25,077 bases of DNA from JAAYEB01 sp035306725. GTDB lineage: Bacteria; Fibrobacterota; Chitinivibrionia; Chitinivibrionales; Chitinispirillaceae. The stretch is from contig DATGNN010000175.1 of assembly GCA_035306725.1 (NCBI GenBank), positions 1 to 25,077 of the forward strand, given 5' to 3'. Both the position numbers and the translations under genes were made by a program. The notes beneath the pieces were generated by a model, which searched no databases, was not told the origin of the DNA, and saw only the letters and a list, made by a program, of their open reading frames with translations. Shown here piece after piece: positions 6,342 through 13,729 of this stretch (position 1 is its first letter; every line of letters begins with the position of its first letter).

Positions 6342-7526
6342 TTAACTTTTAATAAGTTTGTCAAAAAGCGAAGTGCCGGTCAAGATTTCCTGATTAATAA
6401 CACTCTTTTCACAAAAGGCAAAAATCTCATCTTTAGTTATGCCGGTACCGCATATTGTATAAGGAACCGGATCGGATGAATGAGTTTTTAAAGAGACAGG
6501 AGTTGCATGGTCAGGTGCTATAAGAATACGTAAATTGTCACACTCTTTCTGAAATTTTAAAAACTCTCCTACAATATGATGATCGAATTCCTCTATAGCT
6601 GTTATTTTTTTCTGAAGAGAACCTTCGTGTGAAGTCTCGTCAGGTGCTTCTATATGTAAATAAACCAGGTCTTCATTTTTAAGGGCTTCAAATGCTGCAT
6701 CGACTTTACCTCTGTAGTTTGTGTCAAGATAACCGGTGGCACCATCGACTATTCTTACCTGTAGTCCGGCGAGAATACCAAGTCCCCTGATTAAATCGAC
6801 TGCAGATATAACAGAGCCGGTAATATTGTATCGCTCTTTCATTGTAGGCATGCTGACAGCATGTCCCTGCCCCCACAGCCATATATCTGTTGCAGGTTTT
6901 TTCCCGGCTGAAATACGTTGTTTGTTGATTTCAGAATGATTCAGAATCTCTTTAGCCTTGTGCATAATGGATATTATTGTTTCTTCCTGAGGACCTTTTG
7001 GCATGTACGAAGAAGTTTTTTTATCGGTTATATCATGAGGAGGTGTACAACTTAATCCATCAGGAAATCCCCCGATTATTAATATATGCCGGTATCCTAC
7101 TCCACAATAGAATTTGATTTTATCACTTCCCAGGTTTTTTTGAAGTTCATCAATAAGTTTGCATGCATCCTGAGTTTCGATATGCCCTGCAGAATAATCT
7201 GCCATTATACCATTATCAATTGTAACCAGATTGCATCGGAAAGCCATATCCTGTTTTGAGAGTTTAATACCCATACTGATTGCTTCAATAGGTGCACGGC
7301 CGCTATAATAGTGAATCGGATCGTATCCCATTAGTGAGAGGTTGGCGACATCACTTCCAGGTGCAAATCCATTCGGGACAGTTGAAACCAGTCCTGACAA
7401 TCCATTACGTGAAACAGAGTCCATATTTGGTGTGTTTGCATACTCGAGTGGCGTTTTATTATCTAATTCTGGAATCCCGTAATCTGCCATTCCATCACCA
7501 ACGAGAATTGCATATTTATTTTTCAT
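6342..7526 (-). CDS. apgM: Archaeal-type 2,3-bisphosphoglycerate-independent phosphoglycerate mutase homologue, proposed homoserine kinase
   Basis: 394 aa, alkaline-phosphatase superfamily. Metal and catalytic features include DGMAD at 11-15, APGSDVANLSLMGYDP at 55-70 with the nucleophile-position Ser58, HIEAPDE and HEG in the C-terminal half, and APDHATP near residue 340. The family splits into true glycolytic enzymes and a subfamily (TIGR02535) proposed to replace homoserine kinase because it sits beside threonine genes. Here it overlaps the stop of thrC by 4 bp (ATGA) in hom-thrC-apgM, and no thrB of the GHMK family is present in the window. Catalysis of homoserine phosphorylation is therefore the likely role, inferred from context. 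A glycolytic mutase function cannot be excluded. Confidence 0.88.
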   Translation of the reverse strand: MKNKYAILVGDGMADYGIPELDNKTPLEYANTPNMDSVSRNGLSGLVSTVPNGFAPGSDVANLSLMGYDPIHYYSGRAPIEAISMGIKLSKQDMAFRCNLVTIDNGIMADYSAGHIETQDACKLIDELQKNLGSDKIKFYCGVGYRHILIIGGFPDGLSCTPPHDITDKKTSSYMPKGPQEETIISIMHKAKEILNHSEINKQRISAGKKPATDIWLWGQGHAVSMPTMKERYNITGSVISAVDLIRGLGILAGLQVRIVDGATGYLDTNYRGKVDAAFEALKNEDLVYLHIEAPDETSHEGSLQKKITAIEEFDHHIVGEFLKFQKECDNLRILIAPDHATPVSLKTHSSDPVPYTICGTGITKDEIFAFCEKSVINQEILTGTSLFDKLIKS

Positions 7527-9025
7527 ACATTCTGGCCTTTCGAACTTGCATGTAATGAATCTATTATGTATAGAACAGCCTTTTCCATATCACCGGGTTC
7601 TATTACCCTGTTGTGGTTGACAGGACGGTTGCGAAGGTTGTCGAGTGCGCGATGTACAGGCGTTGAAGATAATTCAGATATTTTCACGATTGACTCAAAT
7701 TCGTCAACTGAATTGATATTTTCAATTCCCTTTAGCACATCACAACTGAATTTGTATGGACTTGCAGTGGATGCTACTACAGTATGGCAATCGGTGAAAC
7801 CGAGCTGTTTACAGAGGGCTACACCAACAGACGTATGTGTATCCATGATATAACCAGTTTTATCATAAGTTTGTCTGATAGTTGAAAGTATCTGATTTTC
7901 GTCTATCCAGCCTGAAACCATGGTGGAATTAATGGTTTCTATTGTATTCTGATCAACAGTAAATTGACTGTTTTTATAAAGGGAATCATACCAGGAAAAA
8001 ACCTTGTCTGAATCGTGTCCTGTGACTTCAAACAGGAAACGTTCGAGGTTTGAAGAGATAAGTATGTCCATTGATGGAGAAATTGTACGAAAGAATTCCC
8101 TATGGCTATTGTAGACACCAGAGGAGAAAAAATCAGACAGGACCCTGTTTTTGTTTGATGCACATATTAATTTGTTAATTGGTAATCCCATTTTTTTTGC
8201 ATAGAATCCGGCGAGAATATTCCCAAAATTTCCTGTCGGTATACAGTAGTTGATTTTTTCTCCGATTTTTATTTTTCCGTTCTCCACCAAATCGATGTAT
8301 GATTTGAAATAGTAGACAATTTGCGGACAAAGTCGTCCCCAGTTAATTGAGTTGGCAGAAGAAAATTCGAAGCCGTTATTTTGCAGCTTTTGTCTGAGTG
8401 CCACGTCTGAAAAAAGCTGTTTAACACCTGTCTGGCAGTCATCGAAATTACCTTTAACAGCAATGACATGCGTATTGTTGCCATCGGTTGTATCCATCTG
8501 GAGCTTTTGAATTTCACTGACACCCTGGTGGGGATAAAAAACGATTATTGAAATACCTTCACTGTTCTTGAACCCTTCGAGTGCGGCTTTTCCTGTGTCG
8601 CCTGATGTTGCTACGAGGATTATTGTATGTGATTTGTTGCCGCTCTTTTTTTTAGCTAACTGCAGGAAATTAGGCATGATTTGCAATGCAATATCCTTGA
8701 ATGCAGCAGTAGGACCGTGCCATAATTCCATTATTGACATGTTCTGGTACAGATCTATTGTTTTGATTATGGAATTTGAATCAAAATTATTGGAATTATA
8801 AGCAGAATCAATACACCATTTAATTTCGTTATTTGTAAAATCTGAAAGGTAAGGTTTAAGTACCAGTTCTGCCAGTTCCTGATAGGAGCATTGGGTAGTA
8901 TTGGCATAATCAACAACTGGAATCTTTTGCGGAACAAATAAACCGCTTTCCGGTACCATGCCCAGATTTATAGCCTGGGATGCTGTAACATGGTGATAAT
9001 TTCCTCTTGTACTGATGTATAACAT
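7523..9025 (-). CDS. thrC: Threonine synthase
   Basis: 500 aa, fold-type II PLP enzyme of the long bacterial/fungal subfamily. The N-terminus (STRGNYHHVTASQAINLGM) is typical. The PLP Schiff-base lysine is K110 in GPTAAFKDIA. The phosphate-binding loop is ATSGDTGKAALEGF, and the glycine-rich IPTGNFGN follows around residue 265. It converts O-phosphohomoserine to threonine and phosphate. The ATG has a good SD, GGAG 7 nt upstream, in the 28-bp gap after hom. The gene overlaps apgM by 4 bp, so the three enzymes from aspartate semialdehyde to threonine are encoded together. Confidence 0.96.
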   Translation of the reverse strand: MLYISTRGNYHHVTASQAINLGMVPESGLFVPQKIPVVDYANTTQCSYQELAELVLKPYLSDFTNNEIKWCIDSAYNSNNFDSNSIIKTIDLYQNMSIMELWHGPTAAFKDIALQIMPNFLQLAKKKSGNKSHTIILVATSGDTGKAALEGFKNSEGISIIVFYPHQGVSEIQKLQMDTTDGNNTHVIAVKGNFDDCQTGVKQLFSDVALRQKLQNNGFEFSSANSINWGRLCPQIVYYFKSYIDLVENGKIKIGEKINYCIPTGNFGNILAGFYAKKMGLPINKLICASNKNRVLSDFFSSGVYNSHREFFRTISPSMDILISSNLERFLFEVTGHDSDKVFSWYDSLYKNSQFTVDQNTIETINSTMVSGWIDENQILSTIRQTYDKTGYIMDTHTSVGVALCKQLGFTDCHTVVASTASPYKFSCDVLKGIENINSVDEFESIVKISELSSTPVHRALDNLRNRPVNHNRVIEPGDMEKAVLYIIDSLHASSKGQNV

Positions 9026-9053
9026 TCAATCTCCGTTATTATCTGAATTCGTT

Positions 9054-10355
9054 TTAATCTTCAATACGGATCATCTGTGTTTTTGCTTTTATAAAACCAG
9101 TTTTTTCAATTTCTGACAATGCTGTGCGGATACCTTTTTCTGATGCCTGATGTGTCAAAATAATTACTGGCACACTGTTATCAGAATACCCTTCTTTTTG
9201 AATTACTGAGGCGATAGAGATATTTTGTTTACCCAGGACAGACGAAATGGATGCCAGCACATATGGTTTGTCTTTGACTGTAAACCTCAGATAATACCTT
9301 GAAGTGATTTCGTTGATGGATTTCAGGTCTATCATGTTGGAGGTGCTGTAATGATCTGTTGGTATACGAATCTTGTTCCCGCCAATAATATTACGGGAAA
9401 CATCCAGAACATCACTTATTACAGCCGATGCAGTTGGCATCTGGCCTGCACCTTTTCCATAAAGCAGGATCTGACCGACAGCATCTCCCTGCAACAAAAC
9501 AGCATTATAAACATCAGAGACTGATGCAAGGATATGATCTGTATGCAGCATAGCCGGATTAACACGAACATCAAGTTCATTATCTTTACTGTTTTTATTT
9601 ATGATACCGAGCAGTTTGATTGTATATCCCAACTCAGATGCAAACTCGATATCTTCTTTGCTGATTGAAGTAATGCCTTCAATATTAATCTGATTAAAAG
9701 GAACGTATCCTCCACTGATCAGGGAAGCCATGATAGCTATTTTATGACCGCTGTCACCACCACCAATATCAAGAGCCGGATCAGCTTCAGCGTAACCATT
9801 TTGCTGAGCTTGTTTAAGTACTGTATCAAAAGGAAGACCTTCGGCAGTCATGCGGGTAAGAATGTAATTGCATGTTCCATTAATAATTGTCTTTATTGAA
9901 AAAATATCGTTTCCAACCAGTCCTTCTCTTATTGATTTGATTACAGGCATCCCGCCGCCCACAGCAGCTTCGAAATAGAGTGAAACATTATTTTTTTCTG
10001 CACATTCAAAGATTTCGGGTCCATATTCAGCAATTAATGCTTTATTTGCAGTGATAACATGTTTTTTTCTTTCGAGTGCTTCAATTACCAGTTTCCTTGC
10101 AAATGTGGTCCCGCCAACCAGTTCTATAACCACATTGATGGACTCATCCTGCAAAACATCCTGCGCATCAGCACTGCAAATTGCATCGTCTGTGGGAAGT
10201 TCCTTAAGAAGTGATAATTGTTTATCTGCGATACGAGCAAGTCTGATTGGAAGTTTTAGTTTTTTTCTGAAAAAATCTTTACGCTTATGTAAGATTTTTA
10301 CAACACCGCCTCCTACAGTTCCTGCACCTACAAGTCCGATGGAAATCTCTTCCAT
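9054..10355 (-). CDS. hom: Homoserine dehydrogenase with ACT domain
   Basis: 433 aa. The N-terminal NAD(P)-binding fold starts GLVGAGTVGGGV at 7-18. The substrate domain contains ITANKALIAEYG and FEAAVGGGMPVIK, the signature of the family. A C-terminal ACT domain (about 355-433, with KPYVLASISSVLGKQNISI) is the usual site of threonine feedback inhibition. It is a monofunctional enzyme, with no aspartokinase fused. The start ATG has AAAGGA about 8 nt upstream. It heads hom-thrC-apgM, so the promoter should lie in the 645-bp gap to its right, where I could not identify it with confidence. Confidence 0.96.
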   Translation of the reverse strand: MEEISIGLVGAGTVGGGVVKILHKRKDFFRKKLKLPIRLARIADKQLSLLKELPTDDAICSADAQDVLQDESINVVIELVGGTTFARKLVIEALERKKHVITANKALIAEYGPEIFECAEKNNVSLYFEAAVGGGMPVIKSIREGLVGNDIFSIKTIINGTCNYILTRMTAEGLPFDTVLKQAQQNGYAEADPALDIGGGDSGHKIAIMASLISGGYVPFNQINIEGITSISKEDIEFASELGYTIKLLGIINKNSKDNELDVRVNPAMLHTDHILASVSDVYNAVLLQGDAVGQILLYGKGAGQMPTASAVISDVLDVSRNIIGGNKIRIPTDHYSTSNMIDLKSINEITSRYYLRFTVKDKPYVLASISSVLGKQNISIASVIQKEGYSDNSVPVIILTHQASEKGIRTALSEIEKTGFIKAKTQMIRIED

Positions 10356-11000
10356 TATTAAAAATCCTTTCGCACAATCTGATATTTTTTTAGAATTCGA
10401 AATTAATATTTTTGTAAATATAACTGAACAGAACGCTTTCTAAAAGTCAGTTTCTCTGCTTTCCCTTTTTTCCTGAGATATCTCAATCACGTGTCGTAAT
10501 GAGACTGCCTGGTTTATTAGCTGTTACAGGATACTCCATGCGTAAAAAGAGGGTTTTGTGCAGTTCATAACCTGCTGTTTATTTGGTTCAGGTTAAACAT
10601 AAAATCCAGCAACCGCCTTTTTCAAATATATTTAAAACATTTTTACAGATTTAATCTGAAGAAAGTATGATATCATTCGGTTATGACTTTATTTATTCAA
10701 GTTCTTCAGATACTCAGAATACCATGTGTATCGTTATTGTGCATATTAAATTTTCGAAACAGGCCTGCCCGTTATGAGTGGTTTCAGCGAATTTTCGTTT
10801 AGTTTGGGTAATTTTCATTTTAAATTACCCGGTTTTATAAATAAAATACCTTTAATGTCAGGCTTTAATATTAACACCCTGCGAATAAGGTCTTTTGATG
10901 GTTCGCTGATTTATTTAGGACAGGTGAATAAATTTATTAAAGCAATTACCTTAGTATCAAAAATATCCTGTGCATTATTGAAACAGACCAGGGAGCAGTA
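10356..11000. other. 645-bp gene-free gap upstream of hom
   Basis: No ORF with a credible start and family signature is seen on either strand. Structures noted are a perfect 12-bp palindrome TGAGATATCTCA (10474-10485) with CACGTG just after it (10488-10493), a 13-bp palindrome CAGATTTAATCTG (10646-10658), and a 9-bp stem GGGTAATTT/AAATTACCC (10806-10814 with 10822-10830). The last lies downstream of ptsH on the minus strand but lacks a T-run. No T-box core or run of threonine codons was seen. The gap must contain the hom promoter and the end of the ptsH transcript. Confidence 0.6.
10474..10485. promoter_or_regulatory. Perfect 12-bp palindrome upstream of hom
   Basis: TGAGATATCTCA is a perfect palindrome 119 bp before the hom start, followed by the palindromic hexamer CACGTG at 10488-10493. 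The position suits an operator for the threonine genes. No matching second copy was noticed, so the regulator is unknown. Confidence 0.35.
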
Positions 11001-11267
11001 CTATTCTTCGTAAAATTTATGTTCGAATAGTGCTGCAATTGCATCAGCAGCTTCGTTTTCATCTTCACCCGAAGCTTTGATTACAACTTCCGAATTATAA
11101 GCTGCTGCAAGTATCATAACATTCATAATACTTTTAGCATCAGCAGAAGCTCCATCTTTTACTAAAATAATTTCTGATTTGAATTTTGTTGCAGTTTTGA
11201 CAATCAATGATGCAGGTCGTGCATGGATGCCAAGTGTGTTACTTACGATAATACTTCGTTCAACCAT
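11001..11267 (-). CDS. ptsH: HPr phosphocarrier protein
   Basis: 88 aa, the usual length. The phosphorylated histidine is H15 in GIHARPAS. The regulatory serine is S46 in KSIMNVMILAA, the sequence typical of HPr proteins phosphorylated by HPr kinase. HPr carries phosphate from enzyme I to EII components in the cytoplasm. The gene starts 4 bp after mlaD, so it is the last gene of the lipA-hpf-mlaD-ptsH series. In Enterobacteria the paralogue NPr occupies the matching place after rpoN-hpf-ptsN-rapZ. This protein may therefore serve a regulatory nitrogen-PTS-like role, but the intact Ser46 region also allows a carbon-control role. No enzyme I or EII gene is visible here. Confidence 0.95.
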   Translation of the reverse strand: MVERSIIVSNTLGIHARPASLIVKTATKFKSEIILVKDGASADAKSIMNVMILAAAYNSEVVIKASGEDENEAADAIAALFEHKFYEE

Positions 11268-11271
11268 AAAT

Positions 11272-12210
11272 CTATTTTCTTTTTCTTCCGAATCCCAGTT
11301 TTATTCTGAGTTTAAGTGCATCATCCTGAACCTGGTTTACCAGAGTGTCAAGATTGTTAACTGTTTTTTTGATATCATAAAAGAACTGATCATCCTTAAG
11401 CAGCAATCCCACAGTGCCTTCACCGTTCCCAATATCATCAACTATATTCTGAACGGATAAAGCTAACGATTCAACACGTGATGCTAAAACGAGAGCATAC
11501 GATGAGAGTGAGTCGCCATTTTGCACAATTGAACTTAAATGATCACTGTTTTTATCTAAAAGATTTTTAAGGTCTTCAGTGATTTCATTAATGTTTTTAA
11601 AACTTTTGTTGAGCATCGGCTCGTTCTTTTTGAGTAAAACCTGTACATTATCAGTAATGGTATCTAATCTGCCTACCAGGGAACCAAAAACTGAATAGAA
11701 TGCCGAATCTCCAACAGTGTTTTCAAGTATTGATGAAACATTTGAAACAAGAGTCTGTACCTCTCCAAGTACAATACCAAGCATTCCCATTGCTTCGGCA
11801 ATTCCGGTATCAAAATTTCCATTCAAAAAAGTTGTATCGTTATTGGAGGTCGGAGCTATTTTTGTTCCGTGTGCAGAGAGGTTAATTCCGACTCCCCGTT
11901 CGCCCATAAGTCCGATGTTTTGTATTGTTACAGAGCTGGAATCTGTGAGCGTAATTTTTTTATCCAGTTTTAAAATGACTGCTACTTTATTATCCCGAAG
12001 CAAAATATCCACAACTGAACCTTTGGATACGCCATTGACCATTACCGGATCACCAATCTGCAGTGTTCCTACGTTTGAAAACAGTGCTGCGTATGTTACC
12101 TGTTTTTGTGATAGGGATGTTTCTTTAAGCCACAGTACACCAGCAATAAGAATAACAAGAGATGCCAGAATGGATCCACCAACAATCAGATCCATATTGT
12201 TTTTCTTCAC
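11272..12210 (-). CDS. mlaD: MCE-domain (MlaD-like) lipid-transport protein
   Basis: 312 aa from a GTG. One N-terminal membrane segment (8-28) anchors the protein with the rest in the periplasm. The MCE domain covers about 38-113, with FSNVGTLQIGDPVMVNGVSKG and the strand NIGLMGERGVGI. The C-terminal 190 residues are helical with coiled-coil character, longer than in E. coli MlaD. MlaD rings carry phospholipids between inner and outer membranes. The permease mlaE and ATPase mlaF that normally accompany it are not adjacent. AAAGGA lies 10 nt before the GTG, so I prefer this start over the ATG five codons later. The leader contains two notable hairpins (12214-12231 and 12236-12277). The family is sure; the exact MCE subtype is not. 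Confidence 0.88.
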   Translation of the reverse strand: MKKNNMDLIVGGSILASLVILIAGVLWLKETSLSQKQVTYAALFSNVGTLQIGDPVMVNGVSKGSVVDILLRDNKVAVILKLDKKITLTDSSSVTIQNIGLMGERGVGINLSAHGTKIAPTSNNDTTFLNGNFDTGIAEAMGMLGIVLGEVQTLVSNVSSILENTVGDSAFYSVFGSLVGRLDTITDNVQVLLKKNEPMLNKSFKNINEITEDLKNLLDKNSDHLSSIVQNGDSLSSYALVLASRVESLALSVQNIVDDIGNGEGTVGLLLKDDQFFYDIKKTVNNLDTLVNQVQDDALKLRIKLGFGRKRK

Positions 12211-12213
12211 TCA

Positions 12214-12231
12214 GAACAGTCCTTTCTGTTC
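12214..12231 (-). promoter_or_regulatory. Hairpin presenting the mlaD Shine-Dalgarno in its loop
   Basis: GAACAG (12214-12219) and CTGTTC (12226-12231) form a 6-bp stem. On the minus-strand mRNA the 6-nt loop reads AAAGGA, the ribosome binding site of mlaD. A GGA in a hairpin loop overlapping an SD is the arrangement bound by CsrA/RsmA-type proteins, so translational control is possible; this is inference. Confidence 0.5.
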
Positions 12232-12235
12232 ACTT

Positions 12236-12277
12236 ATGATCCAGATATATCCTTTTTACAGGATATATCTGGATCAT
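12236..12277. repeat. 18-bp perfect inverted repeat between hpf and mlaD
   Basis: Positions 12236-12253 pair without mismatch with 12260-12277 around a 6-nt loop. It lies 17 bp after the hpf stop and 26 bp before the mlaD start. There is no T-run after it on the minus strand, so it is not a standard terminator. It could be an RNA-processing or stabilising hairpin, or a DNA operator. Confidence 0.75.
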
Positions 12278-12294
12278 TGAGAAAAATTCGAAGA

Positions 12295-12588
12295 TTAAGG
12301 TTTATGGTTTTTAATTTTTTGATTTAATTTTTTTAATTGTCGTTCAGTTTTTGCTAAAGCGCTGTCGATTGCTTTGCCTAAATTATCTGCTTTGGCAGTA
12401 GCAATAAGCTGACGTCCCTGTGTTGCCATTGAGATTTCAACAACTTTATCAACATGCTCACTATCCAGAACGACTCTGCATGAGGTAATTTTATCATAAA
12501 ACCTTTCCATTTTCTTCAATTCGGCGGTGATATTATCCTGAAGTGCCTGAGATGCTTTATTGTGACGAGAGGTTATCTGAATCTCCAT
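12295..12588 (-). CDS. hpf: Ribosome hibernation-promoting factor, short form
   Basis: 97 aa from the ATG at 12588. A GTG two codons upstream is too close to the SD: GGAG is 9 nt from the ATG but only 3 nt from the GTG. The protein shows the HPF/YfiA fold: MEIQITSRHNKASQALQDNI, a basic central helix, the strand EISMATQGRQLIATAKADNLGKAID, and a lysine-rich C-terminal helix. It lacks the long C-terminal dimerisation domain, so it is the short form that works with a partner such as RMF or stabilises idle ribosomes alone. In many bacteria hpf lies directly after rpoN; here lipA and a terminator come between them. Confidence 0.93.
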   Translation of the reverse strand: MEIQITSRHNKASQALQDNITAELKKMERFYDKITSCRVVLDSEHVDKVVEISMATQGRQLIATAKADNLGKAIDSALAKTERQLKKLNQKIKNHKP

Positions 12589-12630
12589 AGTCACCGTCTC
12601 CTTCCAAATGAGTTGAATAAAAACACACTA

Positions 12631-12654
12631 TTCTTAGGTATATCTACCAAAGAA
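12631..12654 (-). repeat. Inverted repeat between lipA and hpf
   Basis: TTCTTAGGTA (12631-12640) and TACCAAAGAA (12645-12654) pair at 9 of 10 positions around a 4-nt loop. On the minus strand it follows lipA and is followed by a moderately T-rich stretch (TGTTTTATT), so it may be a weak terminator or processing site. It could equally be an operator for hpf. Confidence 0.45.
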
Positions 12655-12715
12655 CAATTTCCTCTTAAATCATATGGAAATATTAACATAATTTTCATTT
12701 AAAAGGTAGTATAGT

Positions 12716-13597
12716 TTATGTTCCTGAAATCTGATTATGTAACAATTCTGCTGCTCTGTATGAACTTCTCACATAAGGTCCTGAAAATACTGATTTAAAT
12801 CCAATGTTTTTTGCCAACTGCTTAAAGTACTCAAATTTTTCGGGTTCAATAAATTTTACTACCGGTGTGTGTCCGGATGATGGCTGGAGGTATTGGCCAA
12901 TGGTCAAAATTGTACATCCGTTTTGATGAAGATCTTTCATGACATCTGTTATCTGAGATTCATTTTCTCCAAACCCAACCATGAAGCCGCTTTTAACAAC
13001 TAAACCTTTTGATGCTGCCCGGTTTAAAACAAACAAGGATCGTTTATAATCGGCTTGAGGACGAATCTTTGAATATAGCTCCGGAACCGTTTCGATATTA
13101 TGATTAAAAACATCGGGACGGTTTGATAATACAGTATCAATAGCACTTGAATCCCCCAGAAAATCCGGTACAAGAAGTTCAACAGAAACAGATGGCATCT
13201 GTTTTCTAAGCAGGTTTACGATTTCTGCAAATACTCCCGCACCACCATCCTGAAGATCATCCCTTGTTACAGATGTAATGACTATATGACGAAGGTTCAT
13301 GTTTTGTGCTGCATTTAAAAGTTTAACAGGCTCGGTTTTATCAAGCGGTTTCGGTGAGCCATGCGAAATATTGCAAAAAGAGCAGTTCCTGGTGCATATA
13401 TTTCCCAGAATGAGGAATGTTGCAATTCCTTTTGAATAACATTCACCTCTGTTCGGACACTTTGCTTCCTGACATACTGTATGTAGTCCGGGGTTATGGA
13501 CAAATTTTTTTACAACACTTTGTTTACCTGAATGTGCAATTTGGCGCTTAAGCCATGGGGGGAGTCTGCGTGGTTTTTGGGAAATTTCTTGTAGCAT
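12716..13597 (-). CDS. lipA: Lipoyl synthase
   Basis: 293 aa radical-SAM enzyme. The auxiliary cluster cysteines are C42, C47 and C53 (CX4CX5C), unique to LipA. The radical-SAM cluster is C68, C72 and C75 (CX3CX2C in CTRNCSFC). The C-terminal RSSY motif supplies the serine ligand of the auxiliary cluster. It inserts two sulfurs into octanoyl-protein to form the lipoyl cofactor of 2-oxoacid dehydrogenases and GcvH. The gene lies after the rpoN terminator with a 132-bp gap, so it probably has its own promoter, and hpf follows 127 bp later. No lipB is adjacent. The SD is weak. Confidence 0.97.
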   Translation of the reverse strand: MLQEISQKPRRLPPWLKRQIAHSGKQSVVKKFVHNPGLHTVCQEAKCPNRGECYSKGIATFLILGNICTRNCSFCNISHGSPKPLDKTEPVKLLNAAQNMNLRHIVITSVTRDDLQDGGAGVFAEIVNLLRKQMPSVSVELLVPDFLGDSSAIDTVLSNRPDVFNHNIETVPELYSKIRPQADYKRSLFVLNRAASKGLVVKSGFMVGFGENESQITDVMKDLHQNGCTILTIGQYLQPSSGHTPVVKFIEPEKFEYFKQLAKNIGFKSVFSGPYVRSSYRAAELLHNQISGT

Positions 13598-13696
13598 GAA
13601 CTGCTTTCATTTCATTATGCGTTGCGTACGCGGTTGAAAAACCAGAATGATTTTGAATCTTTCCTTTAAATATACGTATGGAGAATCGATTTTGAT

Positions 13697-13729
13697 ATCG
13701 AAAAAAGGGGAAATTCCCCTTTTTTTCGA
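13697..13729 (-). terminator. Intrinsic terminator after rpoN
   Basis: A stem AAAAAAGGGG (13701-13710) with CCCCTTTTTT (13716-13725) around a 5-nt loop begins just after the rpoN stop codon (13730-13732). On the minus strand the hairpin ends in a run of T. Because the A and T runs are symmetric, it could stop transcription from either side. Confidence 0.85.

Noticed and set aside
10501..10600. Possible third copy of the dispersed repeat (GGGTTTTGTGCAGTTCATA)
   Set aside because: Similarity is limited to short interrupted blocks and lacks the GTGAAGGTC core.
10774..11013. 79-codon plus-strand ORF in the hom-ptsH gap
   Set aside because: It has no SD and no recognisable family, its composition is that of AT-rich spacer, and it runs into the 3' end of ptsH on the opposite strand.
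12295..12594. GTG start for hpf two codons upstream
   Set aside because: Only 3 nt would separate it from the SD; the ATG at 12588 has a normal 9-nt spacing.
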